Shown here piece after piece: positions 11,875-25,200 of a stretch of DNA of 64,000 nt. The position numbers were made by a program, and so were the translations under genes. The notes beneath the pieces were generated by a model that was not told the origin of the DNA, did not search any database, and saw only the letters and a list, made by a program, of their open reading frames with translations. The stretch's first letter is position 1, and every line of letters starts with the position of its first letter. The stretch lies in the NCBI GenBank assembly GCA_032622095.1, contig CP136065.1:243269530-243333529 (forward strand), written 5' to 3'. This DNA is from Siphonodentalium dalli (Eukaryota; Mollusca; Scaphopoda; Gadilida; Siphonodentaliidae).

Positions 11875-11950
11875 GTTATAACATTAGCAACCACACCAAA
11901 TTTGGTTGAAATCGGCCCAGGGGTCTGGGAGAAAATCCTGACATATCCTA
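11875..11950 (-). repeat. Dispersed repeat fragment, copy A
   Basis: Read on the minus strand it gives GACCCCTGGGCCGATTTCAA followed by CCAAATTTGGTG, matching the plus-strand copy at 23455-23545 (GACCACTGGAGCGATTTCAA). The same phrase is common in invertebrate repeats. Confidence 0.5.
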
Positions 11951-12257
11951 CTCTGTTATATATGTAAATACCAATCGTACTAAGGAAGTCATGTATTCAT
12001 TATATCCATGGATTATTGAAGACATCTTTACACAACAGTGTATACATAATATGTAGGTCCTACGATTGGGCATTGAAATAGCGTTTTCCCAATACGAAAG
12101 GTAGCGGGTATTGTCCCAACGTCAATTCGGTACATTCTTAATTACCCATATATAAAACGGATGGGGTATACTTCTTTATATTCTTTGAACATTTCAGGAA
12201 CCAGTATTCTAGTTTTAATATTGGCATAATGTTTTTTTCTTGTACATCTCAATACAG

Positions 12258-12651
12258 CCTGTTCTCTTGGAAATCCGAACATCTGCAGCTGCAACATACC
12301 CTCACGTAACTACGCACACAATCGATTTATAATGTGAAATAGGTTCATAATGTAATTATTTTATTCTGAAATAAGCAGATAATGGACTAATAGCTGTTAT
12401 TTCGTTTCATAGCGCGGGCCTCAGTGAAAACACATGATAAAGAGCGTACACATGTACAGTCGTGAATTGGCTTATTTATGTCATTGTCCGCTTATCTGCT
12501 TAGAATCGCCTCATTATGAGTCGATAATGTGGCTAAAATGGTAACTTTTTCAGCACATTATCGACTCAAAATGAGGCAATTATAAGCAGATTATTTACAT
12601 GAAACACGTTCTATTATAAGCAGCTAATCTTCAGGTTTTCGGGAGAACAGG
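12258..12651. mobile_element. MITE with CCTGTTCTC ends and internal stem-loop
   Basis: Begins CCTGTTCTCTTGGAAA and ends TTTTCGGGAGAACAGG. Inside, 12491-12531 and 12553-12592 pair into a stem of about 38 bases around CGCCTCATTaTGAGTCGATA. Related copies form 39100-39486 and 41270-41648, and solo ends lie at 22208-22238 and near 58992. No open frame. Confidence 0.65.
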
Positions 12652-13093
12652 ATGGTCGAATGCTCTAGTGTACTCTCAAATTTCCAAATTCCCCTATTTA
12701 AAGGGCGCTTGGAATTGACATTTTCTTCCACGCCATTGGCCATTGCTTTAGACTTGCATGGATTTATCTCTTGTTTCTTTGTGTTTTTCTGTCGGTGTGT
12801 CGTCGCATTTTTCCATTCTACATGTAATTTTGGGGACTGCCTCATTAATTAAATTTTCAAGTGGAAATATTAACACAAGTTGGTGTATTGTGTTTCGCCC
12901 AAATAACTGTTGAATTCGATACTGGTACATGTGTTATTCTGGGTGTAAATATGTTATACGGTTTACCGATTTACCAGTACATATCTGTATGATACTAATA
13001 AAATATGTTGATACTATTATTCCTGTTTTACACATATTGTTATATATACATGATTATCAAATAAATTTCTTTGAATTGTGAGAACAGCCATCA

Positions 13094-13203
13094 TTAACAT
13101 TGCACAACATCCGTTGGTCCCGTGCCAGAACAATAGCATACACAACCAGCTCCCCTGTTTGACTGATATCCCGAGGCGCAGTTTGGGTCTGTTGGGCAAC
13201 CGG
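13094..13203 (-). CDS. Astacin exon 8: Cys-rich C-terminal tail
   Basis: Acceptor TCGTTTCAG precedes 13203; the first two bases complete an Ala codon begun by exon 7. It encodes 35 residues starting G-C-P-T-D-P-N-C and ending with Cys before TAA (13096-13094). Six cysteines in 35 residues suggest a small disulphide-bonded module. I do not recognise it as ShK, EGF or CUB. Confidence 0.85.
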
Positions 13204-16200
13204 CTGAAACGAGATAGCAACCGAAAATCATGGAACTGAGCATTCTGGTGCGTACATGAATATCACATACCTTGGGATTCTGGGATATGCGTACATGCAC
13301 CCGATCACTCATCTTGGAGAAACGTTACTACTGTTATGCTGGTCAGTTAATACAATGATAATGAAGGAACGTCAAACTGTTTCAGTAAATGGATTGTATT
13401 TTAACTTTTCTCCAATAATATGGACTGCAGAATGTGCTGCATGCTGTCATGTTTATTAAAACAGATTTCGGAAACAGCTGCCATGTAGATGTCATTCAAG
13501 GAACCTTATGAAGTTTGTATGAGAGATGTGCGTGTGCCAACGGATTTTAGTGATGAAAAGAGTAACATCCAAGATGGCCGCTGGCGACCATGTAACGAAA
13601 TTCGGAAAATATCGTTGGCGCCCATTTAGAGGTCATCCCTAAGATCCTTATGAAGTTTGGTGGCGATCGAATGGGAGATGTGGCCTGTAGGTTGTGCCGG
13701 ATATTTTAGTCACGGAAGAGTAAAATCCAAGATGGCCGCTGGTAGCCATGTTTTTTTTACGAATTTCGGGGAAAATCGATACCTCCCATCTCGAGGCCAC
13801 CCTGAAAATGCATATTAAAATTGGTGATGATCGGACGAGTGATGTGGTATTTATGGTATGCCAAGGGATTTAGTCACACACAGAGCAAAATACGAAGTGG
13901 CTGCCGGCGGCTATCGTTCAAATTCCATAGCTCTCATCTTGAGGTGATCCTAATCATGCCTGTACATTTAGAAAACATGTCTTCGAAATAAGTGGGCTGC
14001 GGGGTCGATGGATTCAAATTTGAAATCCAAGGTGGCAACTGCTGGCCATTTTTCTTTAAGATTTCACATCCTATAGTTTGCTGATTGAAGGATTGATTTT
14101 CTTTCGTGGTCGATTTTCATGTACCTGCCACGAATTATGAGGGATACAACACTAACATTAGCATGTGTTTACAATAGAAATATGGCGATTGGCTAGCTAG
14201 AAAAAAACTGACACGTTTTAGCGGACGTTTTTCAATAGATACCGTGAACATTAATCTAAATCATTGTTCCCTGACTTTTAACGATTTGTCACTGATCATA
14301 ATGGACTGCATATTAATACTGTTGAAGTTATAGCTTTTCATATTTGAACGCCAAAACAAGGCCATAATTTTGCAGATATACCCTGTTTCAATGTCGCTGT
14401 TCTTGTACAAGAAGCGCATTAGCTCAGATATATTGGTGCCACTCCCTCTAACAAGATATGCTCAATATATTATCTCTATGCTATATCTGTTTCTGTCTGC
14501 ATTTTGTAAATAAATGCCAGTTTTGTCAGCCCGTTTACATACATTTTTCAAGAAACAGACGTTTCCATCCCCATAAACGGATATCCGAGTACAGTGGTAT
14601 TATTAACTTTATAGCGGTTGGATTTGGCGATTTCGTAGTACACATGCCAAGCACTCCATGCATAATGAGGTCCCTAGAGGGTGAATTTTGGTGATGCTAG
14701 CCGCTATGCGGGATAGTGTCACTAAATTCGCCCACTGGGGGCCTCATTCTGCAAATTACAGGCACATCCATTCGCCGCGACTTGTGACCACTCGTTTCAA
14801 GTTGAATGTAATTTTGATAGCTCGAATCCACATTCATCATATAACGTATGATTGTGACAGTACATTGCGCCATAATTATTTCCTTTAGAAAGTTTACGCA
14901 AAGCAGACTTCACCATCGCCTTAATTTCGTTTTCAGAATCAAATTATCAAATTATATGTAGATTATGAATATATCTGCGAGAGGTTATGTTGATCAGTCC
15001 GTGTGAGAAACGGAAACAGCTGTAGACTGGCTATTACATCTTTATGTTTCAGATTATTATGTCAGGTACATATAGGTATTCGTGTTATATCGATTAATAT
15101 TGACCATATACTACACAATTACTTCAAAAGACGCTGGAGTCAACAACTTACCATCACACTTATACATCGTGTTGATTATCTTCGCATCCTGGAAGCTCCG
15201 GGTCTCACCCTGTCCTATGATATCTTGGAAACTAGAATCCTTCGTAGTGATTGTATCTAAATCCCCGTCGCCCTTGCTGAAAGACTGAGATGGAACACAT
15301 ATGGTTAAAGATAAGTAAGTGTTAGCTGTTGATACCAATCATAAACATCGAGGAATTTACATGTTATTGTCATCTTAGTACTCTGTGTTATGTATATAAA
15401 ACGCCATGTTATGTAAACAATCAGTATGTAATAAGTATGCGATAATCAAAACACTCAACACCGGGAGACACAAATAATGGACTTTGGTTAGAAATGCCAC
15501 CAAGTGGTTTACAACATACCAGTATAGCGCTCGCAATCTTCGCCTTTCTAAATTTCGGGTTTGAATGGGTCACTGTGATTTACTCTCCACAAAATCGCCA
15601 CGGCGTTGAGTATTTTGCTTAACGCTCACTATTTGTGTGCTGTATAAATAAACCCGCGGCTCACATAATTTTTTTTTTTATAATATCACATTCATTTTAT
15701 CATTATAGTATACTATTAGTAAATTCTTGAGGAAATTTTCACAATTTGTAACTCTAGGTTATTTCTAAAGTATAGCATATAAAGAAGGCCATAGTGCATT
15801 TAAGGTGTTTAATATATACGATGTCTTAATGTATGGTTCACATACATGTGGAATTAGAGGCCTTTCAAAATAATGATTATTATTATAATACATAAACTGA
15901 CGCAAATCTTCTGATACATATTTATTAATCTGCAGAATAACGAAAATAGATAGACTTTGTTCTTATTTCTATTGATGATAACACTCCAGTGATATTTCGC
16001 GTGTTGAAACCATTATTATATAAACATTACTGTCACAATGCAAGTCATTTTGTGAACAACGATCGCCAAATTCAATTCCAAATCAACTGAATTAGTTGAA
16101 AATCTGTGTTTTCTGGAATATTTGTCATTGTTCTGACTTTTATAATGTCCATTTCCATGAATTGATCAGAATTTGCTCAATTATTTGACGATAAAGTGGC

Positions 16201-19200
16201 TGGCGATGTAAAAGAAATGCATAGATAACATACATGCTGTTTTTAACATGCGAAATCGCAACACTGGATTATCAATACTAAAATTAATATAATAGACTAC
16301 GTATTTGTCCACGGCATTCCCAGTGACGATGGTTGCACACATGTTTTATGATATGTCCCATTACGAAGGATGCTCATATACTATATTAACCCTTTACCCA
16401 ACAGAAGGGCCCTGTGCCAATGCATTCTCTTATATATGCGAGTCGACCATAGGTCGCCTCGCATATATAAGAGAATGCATTGGCTTAACACATTAAAAAT
16501 TATAAAATTGTTAAAGAATGTAAGAAAAAATGTTTTTTTTAGGCCAATGCATTCTCTTATATATGCGAGGCGATCTATGGTCGACTCGCATATATAAGAG
16601 AATGCATTGGCACAGGGCATAACTATAACCATCACAATGTGGTCAATGAGCCGGTTCCAATGATATCCATATTTGTATGGTTTTATTGAGACAGACCCAA
16701 GATATATTAGGCTGTTGAAGCTTTATTTGGCCGGTTTTGGCCGGTTTGTTGGGTAAAGGGTTAAGGAACTGCGTTATCCTGTGAATTCTACTGAATACTA
16801 ATCATATTGAACAGTTCGGAAGAAATGATCAATTATCGTAGTTGACGCAACAAATAATAAAAAATCAATAGAACATGTGTTATATCTGAAGAAAAATTGA
16901 ACAGACCAAACATTACAATATTAGATCCAGCAATGTTCATTGTCATAATGAGGGACCGGGCTGTCATGATAAACAATATAACGCGCATTACTATCATGTC
17001 TTGTCATGTCCTTGTATGTCTGTCGAACTGGAAATTGCATGTGTGGTGTTACACGTTTCACTACATATGACAAGATAAATAGTTAAGTGTGTAGCACATT
17101 GAATGTAATTACCAGTTCGATTTAAATGGAATGAAGGTCAAGGGCCTACATCTATGCTATTGTCGAGCATTGTCGTTTGTATTGGTACCTAAACCATGTG
17201 TAAATATCCAAGTAAATCATAGCCTTCCATCTTTCATCTCCACATTATGGGTACACTGTACATGTGTATATAACGTTCTAGATCGCTCATGTTGAGTAGT
17301 TATGATTGAAGGTATGGGTTAAGCATATGCATTATCGATCCTGGTCATATACCACCAATTGACACTTTGGGTACTTGCATCAAATTTGTGACCCGCCATA
17401 TCAAATCCAGTCGGAAGTCGGGATTTGTTTTACCCTGTGCCAATGCATTCTCTTATATATGCGAGTCGACCATAGGTCGCCCCGCATATATAAGAGAATG
17501 CATTGGCCTAACAATTTTTTACAATTTTAATAATTTTTTCTTGTATTCTTTAACAATTTTATAATTTCACCCATACAGAGCCCCAGACCAACATGAGCAG
17601 ACGACACTCTTCTATATGCTTCTATGTGGGCTCCCTGCATGGTAATGGATGTTTTTTATTTTATCTCCTAAAAATTGTAAGAAACATTTAGTTAAAAAAC
17701 ATGATAAAAAATTGTTAGGCCAATGCATTCTCTTATATATGCGAGGCGACCTATGGTCGACTCGCATATATAAGAGAATGCATTGGCACAGGGTAAAAAA
17801 AATCCTGACTTCCGACTGGATTTGATATGGCGGGTCACATTTAGCGTTAAAACATGCTGTTATGTTTTCTAAATCTACTACTTACATATCTTCCATAATG
17901 CATGACGCTGTAGTAGTCATATGTTGTACCGTAGTGGGATGCGTCTGAAGCGCTGTACTTATCAAACTGGTCTGCGTTTGTTGGTTCAACGTTCCCGTAA
18001 TTTATTGTGACAAAGTCGTCTCGATCTGGACTACACTGTTCATGGTTCAATCCGAGTGCATGACCTAATTCATGCACGATGACTTCTTTCTGTGTTAAAA
18101 AGAGTCATAGCGTCATGTGCTGATATGTACATGTATATCATTTGTTCACGCATACCGAAGCAAGAACGTTGAAGCAATGAACACCCATACGGAGCCAGTG
18201 CCTCCATAAATCCCATATGTATGCTTTATTCTCATCCAAGTTAATACATGTATAACATAAAGATATTGAGATATAGATTATAAAGTATATAAACCATAGA
18301 CATATAGCAATATATACAATAAATATGTACATATGGTTCCGGGTCGATGGCATGTTGAAGTTCGATGAAAATATATTCCGAGTTTTATTCTGACACCGTT
18401 ACTAGCTTATTTTCGACAGTAATAATCACGGCGCAATCTCGTGTGAAACCTTGATGTGTGGAGAAAACTAATTGATCGCAACGCGGAAATAAAATTGTTG
18501 TCTTCATAGTCACACTCGTGTGTTTAGATTTAGTTACAAATAATAGGTTACTACATGTAGATCGTCAATTTTAGTATTTGTACCATCGATGATTGCCATA
18601 CCGCTCACTCGTTGTGACTATCGTATAATTGATTCCGGGAACCATACATATATACTAATAGACAAACATTAGAAACAAAGTGTTAATATCATAACGTATG
18701 ACTATTTAAATAATCAGTTATAACTAATATAAATGTAAATACACCTGGATACCCATTGTGTCCGTTGACAGGGAGATAGCTTTTAGGAAAACTAGTATAT
18801 GTCGTGAGTAATGTGCAGTGTAGTAAAGTTGAGTTACATGTACAATACATGTGCACATGGCATTTTATCTGTAAGTATAAATGTTACTGGTTTTACTAAC
18901 GAAAATAGCTGTGTAAAGATTGCCTGGCACATTCAGGTGACCATCTGGGATAGCATAACAAAACAGCTTAACGACCATTTATTTCCATTATGATCCATTT
19001 AACGAGCATCATAAATTTCACATGAGAGGAATATGAATTTCATACTCTATTTATCATATGACTCGAATAGAGTTGATGTTCATGTGAAGTAATACGTTGA
19101 CAAGGCAGAAATGTGTTAATCTAAAATAATTAATGTTAATCAATCGCGTGCCGGAGTCGATTCACGGCGATACGACCGTAGTGTATGCATCCACATACAA

Positions 19201-22200
19201 CATCGAGTTATGCGATGAGAGCCTACTTGCATTTATTGTTTCCCAGAAACATGTTATTCAAATTGCATATAGCACATAATTGTTTAGATAATCGTTGATA
19301 AAGGATACATATGTCTCGGGACGATTTAGATCTATAAGACCCAACTATGACATCGTCATGGCAACTTCCACTAACTTCCCATAAAATACAAGTTCGTTGA
19401 CTTCCAAATACAATCGCAGGGCATTGTCATCGTGCAGGAATGTCAACAGGGTGAAGTTCGATACCACATAAGGTACAACAAGGAATTATATTTCACTCGG
19501 AGTCAAATTGTAAATGCATTATTCGGCGTTTGGACGTATATCTTAGGGTTTTTAGTGCCTGGTGTTTTCTTAAGCCATTTATTCCATCGCATCGTATGCA
19601 ATAGGGTTAGAAAATCACTTAGTCAAATGTGAAGATAGACATGAGATGTACAGATATGAATCAAGTTTGAGGCATTCGTCAGAAAGATGAGCGGTAACTT
19701 GACACATTAGAATTACAGCAATCCGACAACCATCTAGCAAGTCTCGAAGATAGGCTAAACGAGTTACTAATATTTGTGACCTCGATTATTGCAAATATCT
19801 TATATGGAACATAAGAGTCAGATTGATTAGTTGCATCAATAAAGATGATGAAGATGAAATGGGATGTGTTATTTTAGTATTAGTCAAACGCAACTTCGAT
19901 GTAATGTAATAGACGTGTATATGATTCCGCAACATGGCAGTGTGGCTTCTGGGAAGGAAATGCTTATAATATGTTTCTTTGAGTGTGACCATCACGCTGA
20001 ATCTCGGTTAAAACATTACAATAATATTATGCAATATAATATTAACTCCGTAGAAATACTTCTTTTTTAAGAACCCCGAACTGACTGGTACTGAGAATAT
20101 TGATACTTGAAATGCTGTACATTCTCATAAGAAGATTCAGAGCAGTTGATATAATCTTTACAATTTATCTATGGCATATCACACCAAGAATCTACTTAAA
20201 ATTAATTTGATCACACATAAGACGACGTAATGGAGGAATCACAGCCATAAACACATATACAAACAAACTTAATTGGTAACGCTCGTTATTATCCACCGCT
20301 TTTGGATAAGAGAAGCGGTCCTTCATTTCTTTTCTAGGCTGGCAAAAATGTCCAAATGTGAAATTCGTCAAAACATCCTCTTTTAAGGATGTCGATATAC
20401 GGATAATAAAGCCACGTGGCGGTTTGCCCTCCAAAATACGAATAATATTGCTCGCTTTTGAATTTTTCCCGGTATCGAAATAGGTCGATATATATCTTAA
20501 CTACCTTTCTACGAGCATTCTGTAACCAAAAAAAGATACATTAAAATAATGAAAAATGCATATATGAACAAGGTGTTTGGGTCCCAAACAAAACACACCC
20601 ATTGCACGACATGGAACAGAAAAGAGCGTTTCGTGTTATTATATTCCTAATATGGTAGCAATAAAGAGCGTTTTCCTGACTTCGGACAGAAATTGAACAA
20701 GCTGGGAAATGGTTGTGACTTGGCAAGTGTTTAATAATAATATGAGGAATGCATGCCAATATTACTTTTATGTATCGACCTATCATATCCATCCCTCCAA
20801 ATTACGTAGACACTATAGGTTCGAATGAGCCATGTCCGTTTAATACCTCTTATTCATTTAAAAATATTACAAAAAAATTACTCTTTTTTTTTTCGAAACC
20901 TAAATCTTCAGGGAATATGCCATTTATTTATAGATGAATATTATGGTTGTGGTTGCTTCATTCCGTCTTACGTACGATCCTATTATAAACTAGTTTATAT
21001 TTTGGACCTTGTTTAACATGTGATATATCAGGTATGCCCCTGTAAAGCCGCTGAAGGAGTGGAAAATGGTTGGTGAATAACACCACTCCCACCATTGTTA
21101 TGAAAGTGGTTTTATTCACCAACAAAGTGAACTCGTACCCGCTGATGAGTCAACCCGTAACTTCTAGCTGTGTCGACTCGTAACCTACATAGCCATGTTC
21201 GTACCCTCCGCTTTTATTTAGAATACAAAACCAAAATTCCAACCAGTGATTACATGACAGCATCCAAACACGTGCGCAAACCAGGGTACAAGCTGGACCA
21301 GTATATCAAAATCGGTGAACTTACTCAGTCTATGTTTTCTTTAAGCATGGATTTATTACAAAAGTGATTGCATAACAAGGGCTAATCACTCCGAATGTCC
21401 TCACATCCCTGGTATATATAACTATACTCTGAAAACATTGCAGACGAAGGAACACAATGTATATGCATACATATTAAGAACCAATGGAGAAAAGAAATGG
21501 CGATGACAGTGAAGAGATAGGTACGCGATGATAGTGAAGAGATAGGTACGCGATGTTGAGTGTGTATGCTTCATTAACATGACCGTCATCATTCCGGTGC
21601 AACCAGTAAAAAGGCGATATTACCAGGGGGGGGTCGGAAAAAAATTCAGGCACGTATGGCATTTTTTCCCTTTCGATCATTTTTTGTACCCACCCACCCC
21701 CACCGTCAAATGTTTTTCCGTTTTCGGCAGTTTTTTCCGACCATTTTTTGACACCCACCCCCCTTTTAACACTAAAACAGAGATTTGCGGGGGGGATTCA
21801 CTGTAAACAGCTGTATATGAATTTCTGTGCATACTATTTATCATGGATGTTAACATGGACATGTAAATAGGAATGAGTCATTTTGAGGTCATTCGGCCAA
21901 AAAACATGGCTGCCAGCGGCCATCTTGGATTTCAAAATTTGCAACAAAATACAACACGATAACTGCCTGCAGTCAGTTTACCAGTTAGAATTACATTGTT
22001 TCTCTCATTCAAAGTGGTTTTGAAGCCCAACTCATTGCCAAAACACTAAAAAAACAAGCAGGACATTTTTTTTTAGTTGCTGAATAAATTGCTTGTTGGT
22101 GGCTTTGACCACCCACCCACCCCGGCATACGTGTCGGAAAATTTGTGTTCACCCCCCCCCCCCCGATATTACTGGCATTTGCCACTCCTTCAGTAAATGA

Positions 22201-25200
22201 TCAGTTTGATAATGTGCGGATTTTCGGGAGAACAGGCTGGGGTGTCAGCGTCATGTAGTTTGCTGAGTCACACTGACCATAACTTTAGAACTATAACTGA
22301 TATTGTACGCTACACAAATCCGTTTTAGTTGCATTTCATCTATTCCTGCATACTGGATGAATATCTATATAAACGCTCCCTCAGGTTGTGCTTGGTATTA
22401 TACGGTTTATCAGTGGCATGTCCAAGAGTCAGTTTAGTCGTTGTATGATTGTACTCACGTATACGCAACCATCACGTTGTAAAGACACATTCTGGCTCCC
22501 TTCATTAACCATTCCTAGATACGACCAGCACCTGAATAATAAACAAAACTGGCTGATTGGTTCCAACCTGTCACGTGGTAGAATAATGTGTAGTAGAGTA
22601 AGTCACAACACGACGCATGCGTTTATCCTGTTTGAGTCAAACTTCTTGAAATATTATGACCATGTATTCGATATTAGCAGTTATGATTAATAGGGGCATG
22701 ACTAGGGGTCTCCATTTGGGAATTTACCCCTTCGTCTGGGATTCCCGTTTGCGACTGGAAATTTCCAAATCGTGTCCCAGAGTTTCCAACTGTTGCCAAC
22801 CTAACATGTAGATGGCTATATCAATACAAACATTAAGAGTTTCAAATATGTTACTGTTTGTGTAAATGTTTTACTGCTGGTGTAAACACAAGAACGTTTA
22901 CACCAAACCCTGGCTGAAACGGGGAATACCAAACAACTGTGATCGGACATGAGACGAGTTCTGCATCGTAGGTTCATAACACTGACCAACATATGTCTTA
23001 ACACTGTGGCCTAATTCCAGATGATTGCTTCCTGCTTGAGTTTACCGCACTGCATGTCACCATTGTTTGTCACTGGAATATTTGTGACTGCTTTATTATT
23101 CCGTATAATACATGGAGGTATGATGCTATATATGATGCAATTAAAACAAATATAACTCAACATTATGATAAAATGGAACCTCCTCTCATAGAGCCAAGAC
23201 AATATGCTATTTGGTGATTGGAGTTTTGTGTGAAATTATTAATTCTATCAGTTCTTGGTACCGAAAGGGACAAAACCGACAATTAGATTTTCAACGCTAT
23301 CTAAGTTTGTAATATGATAGTATGCAAGGAATATAGAAAGACCCCGTTATTATGACAAGAAGACTGGCATTATGAAGGATCGTAAATAGTCACGAAACTA
23401 TATATATACAAACCTCCTATATACATATATATATACAAATCTCCGTCGTTCTGTCTGTCAGGATTTATCTCCAAGACCACTGGAGCGATTTCAACCAGAT
23501 TTGGTGCAGTGACTCGGGTTACCCTGACGAAGGGTATAGCGGTAGTTTTTAAAATTTTTGATTTAAAACAAAATAATTAAATAAACTAAAAGAATCAAAC
23601 CAAAAAAAAGAAAGAAAAGAAAAAATGTATGTTAATTTTAATAAACAGCTCAATCTAAAAAAAATAACTAATTTAATTTAAAGAACAAATTTTTTTTGTT
23701 TGAACTACTTAAATTATCAAAATTTGCGCGATTTTCCAGCACTGAAAACACGACATAAGTCATGATTTAATATTCATCCATGTTCAGATATCGGACCTGT
23801 GAAATTATTTAAAATCAATGTCCTCAATCAAAAAGCAAAGTCTTTCAAACTATTATAGTTCAGAATTCACCAGATTGAAAATAACCATGCACATTCTGAG
23901 AAAAAGTGTATATTGCGTCGCATACTCGGAAATTTTGAAAGCGTCTAAAATGCCAGGTAAAATATGTGAAAGCAAACATTTAGTCCTATTAGTGATTATT
24001 AATCATGCTGCATTGTATATTTAGCTATATTACTATTTTATGACACATGTATGCATGAATGTAATTCGTTTAAACCTACCAAATGCCATGTAAATTAAAA
24101 TTGTGACCCAATTTCGAGGCTATAGTTTTTTATTATGTAAGATATATAGCTAACATTTAATACACAGTTTTAAATCAAACCGATATAAGATCAATAGTAA
24201 TTGAAGCCCGTGTCTGCGTTTATATGTCCAGTATGGTCCCGGTATATAGCCTAGGATTTAGCGGCTAAAACTACGTTAAACCCTCAATCAATCAATAAAG
24301 ATTTAGTCTATAGTGAGGTGAAATCAGATGTCCTCGGAGACGACATGACAGGTTCGGTCATGTCTGGATTCTGGTCCGCAGACAAATGACGTTTTGACGT
24401 CATGACGCCGTAACTGCTTTCATTTAGCTAACAAATTAAACTTATCTAATATGAACATACGTGTTCGCAGGACCTATTCATAACACCTTATGATTATAAA
24501 CAAATACTTCAGTTGTCCATTGTCACATATCGGAAGTTGTGAAGTAGTAAATTCGTGTCATTACTGATTTCGCGATTTTGTGAAACAACTGCCGGAAGTC
24601 ACGTGATTTGTTCACGAAAAAGTTGTATCGCCCAAAATTTCACCTACACGGTATACTGTAAATTGTGTGTGACATCACAAGTACGTACGCCCGCTTGTTA
24701 CTATATACGACCCGAGCGCGGCGCTGGCTTGGTCGTTATCAGTGAAATAAACATATGCTATGTTTTAACCATGCACTCACCCCGACTCAGATATAATGTT
24801 GAGATAGTTTGTCTCGTCACTTCGCGGCACAAATTGGATGCACGTGACAGCCTCCCAGTCGGCCATTGATGCAGCGATTTCTGCTTTGTCAGCAGCGTCT
24901 ATGTGACGAGAAAATTTGGTTAATGACATGAGATGGACAGGTCGACAATATACAGAACGAAAGTTCACATTTCCGTCGGCTGAGTGCCTTAATTTTCTAT
25001 GTCGATTTTTAGGACATAAAATAAAAAACATCCATTACCCTGCAGAGAGCCCCACACATATATAGAAGCATATTGAAGAGTGTCGTCTGCTCATGTTTGT
25101 CTGGGGCTCTGTATGGGTGAAATTATAAAATTGTTAAAGAATACGAGAAAAATTTATTAAAATTGTAAAAAATTGTTAGGCCAATGCATTCTCTTATACA

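Larger units (their letters stand above)
18090..22458. other. Astacin intron 5
   Basis: No further exon of the gene was found in it and phases do not require one. It carries a dispersed repeat near 20410, a G/C-run element at 21616-22172, a palindromic AAAGAGCG motif pair at 20631/20663 and a solo MITE end at 22208-22238. The 19432-19632 plus frame has a hydrophobic run but no other support. Confidence 0.6.

Noticed and set aside
18165-18230. Possible astacin exon on the minus strand with Y-G-G-T-G
   Set aside because: It does not match the conserved segment; the true exon is at 22459-22531 and fits both phase and sequence.
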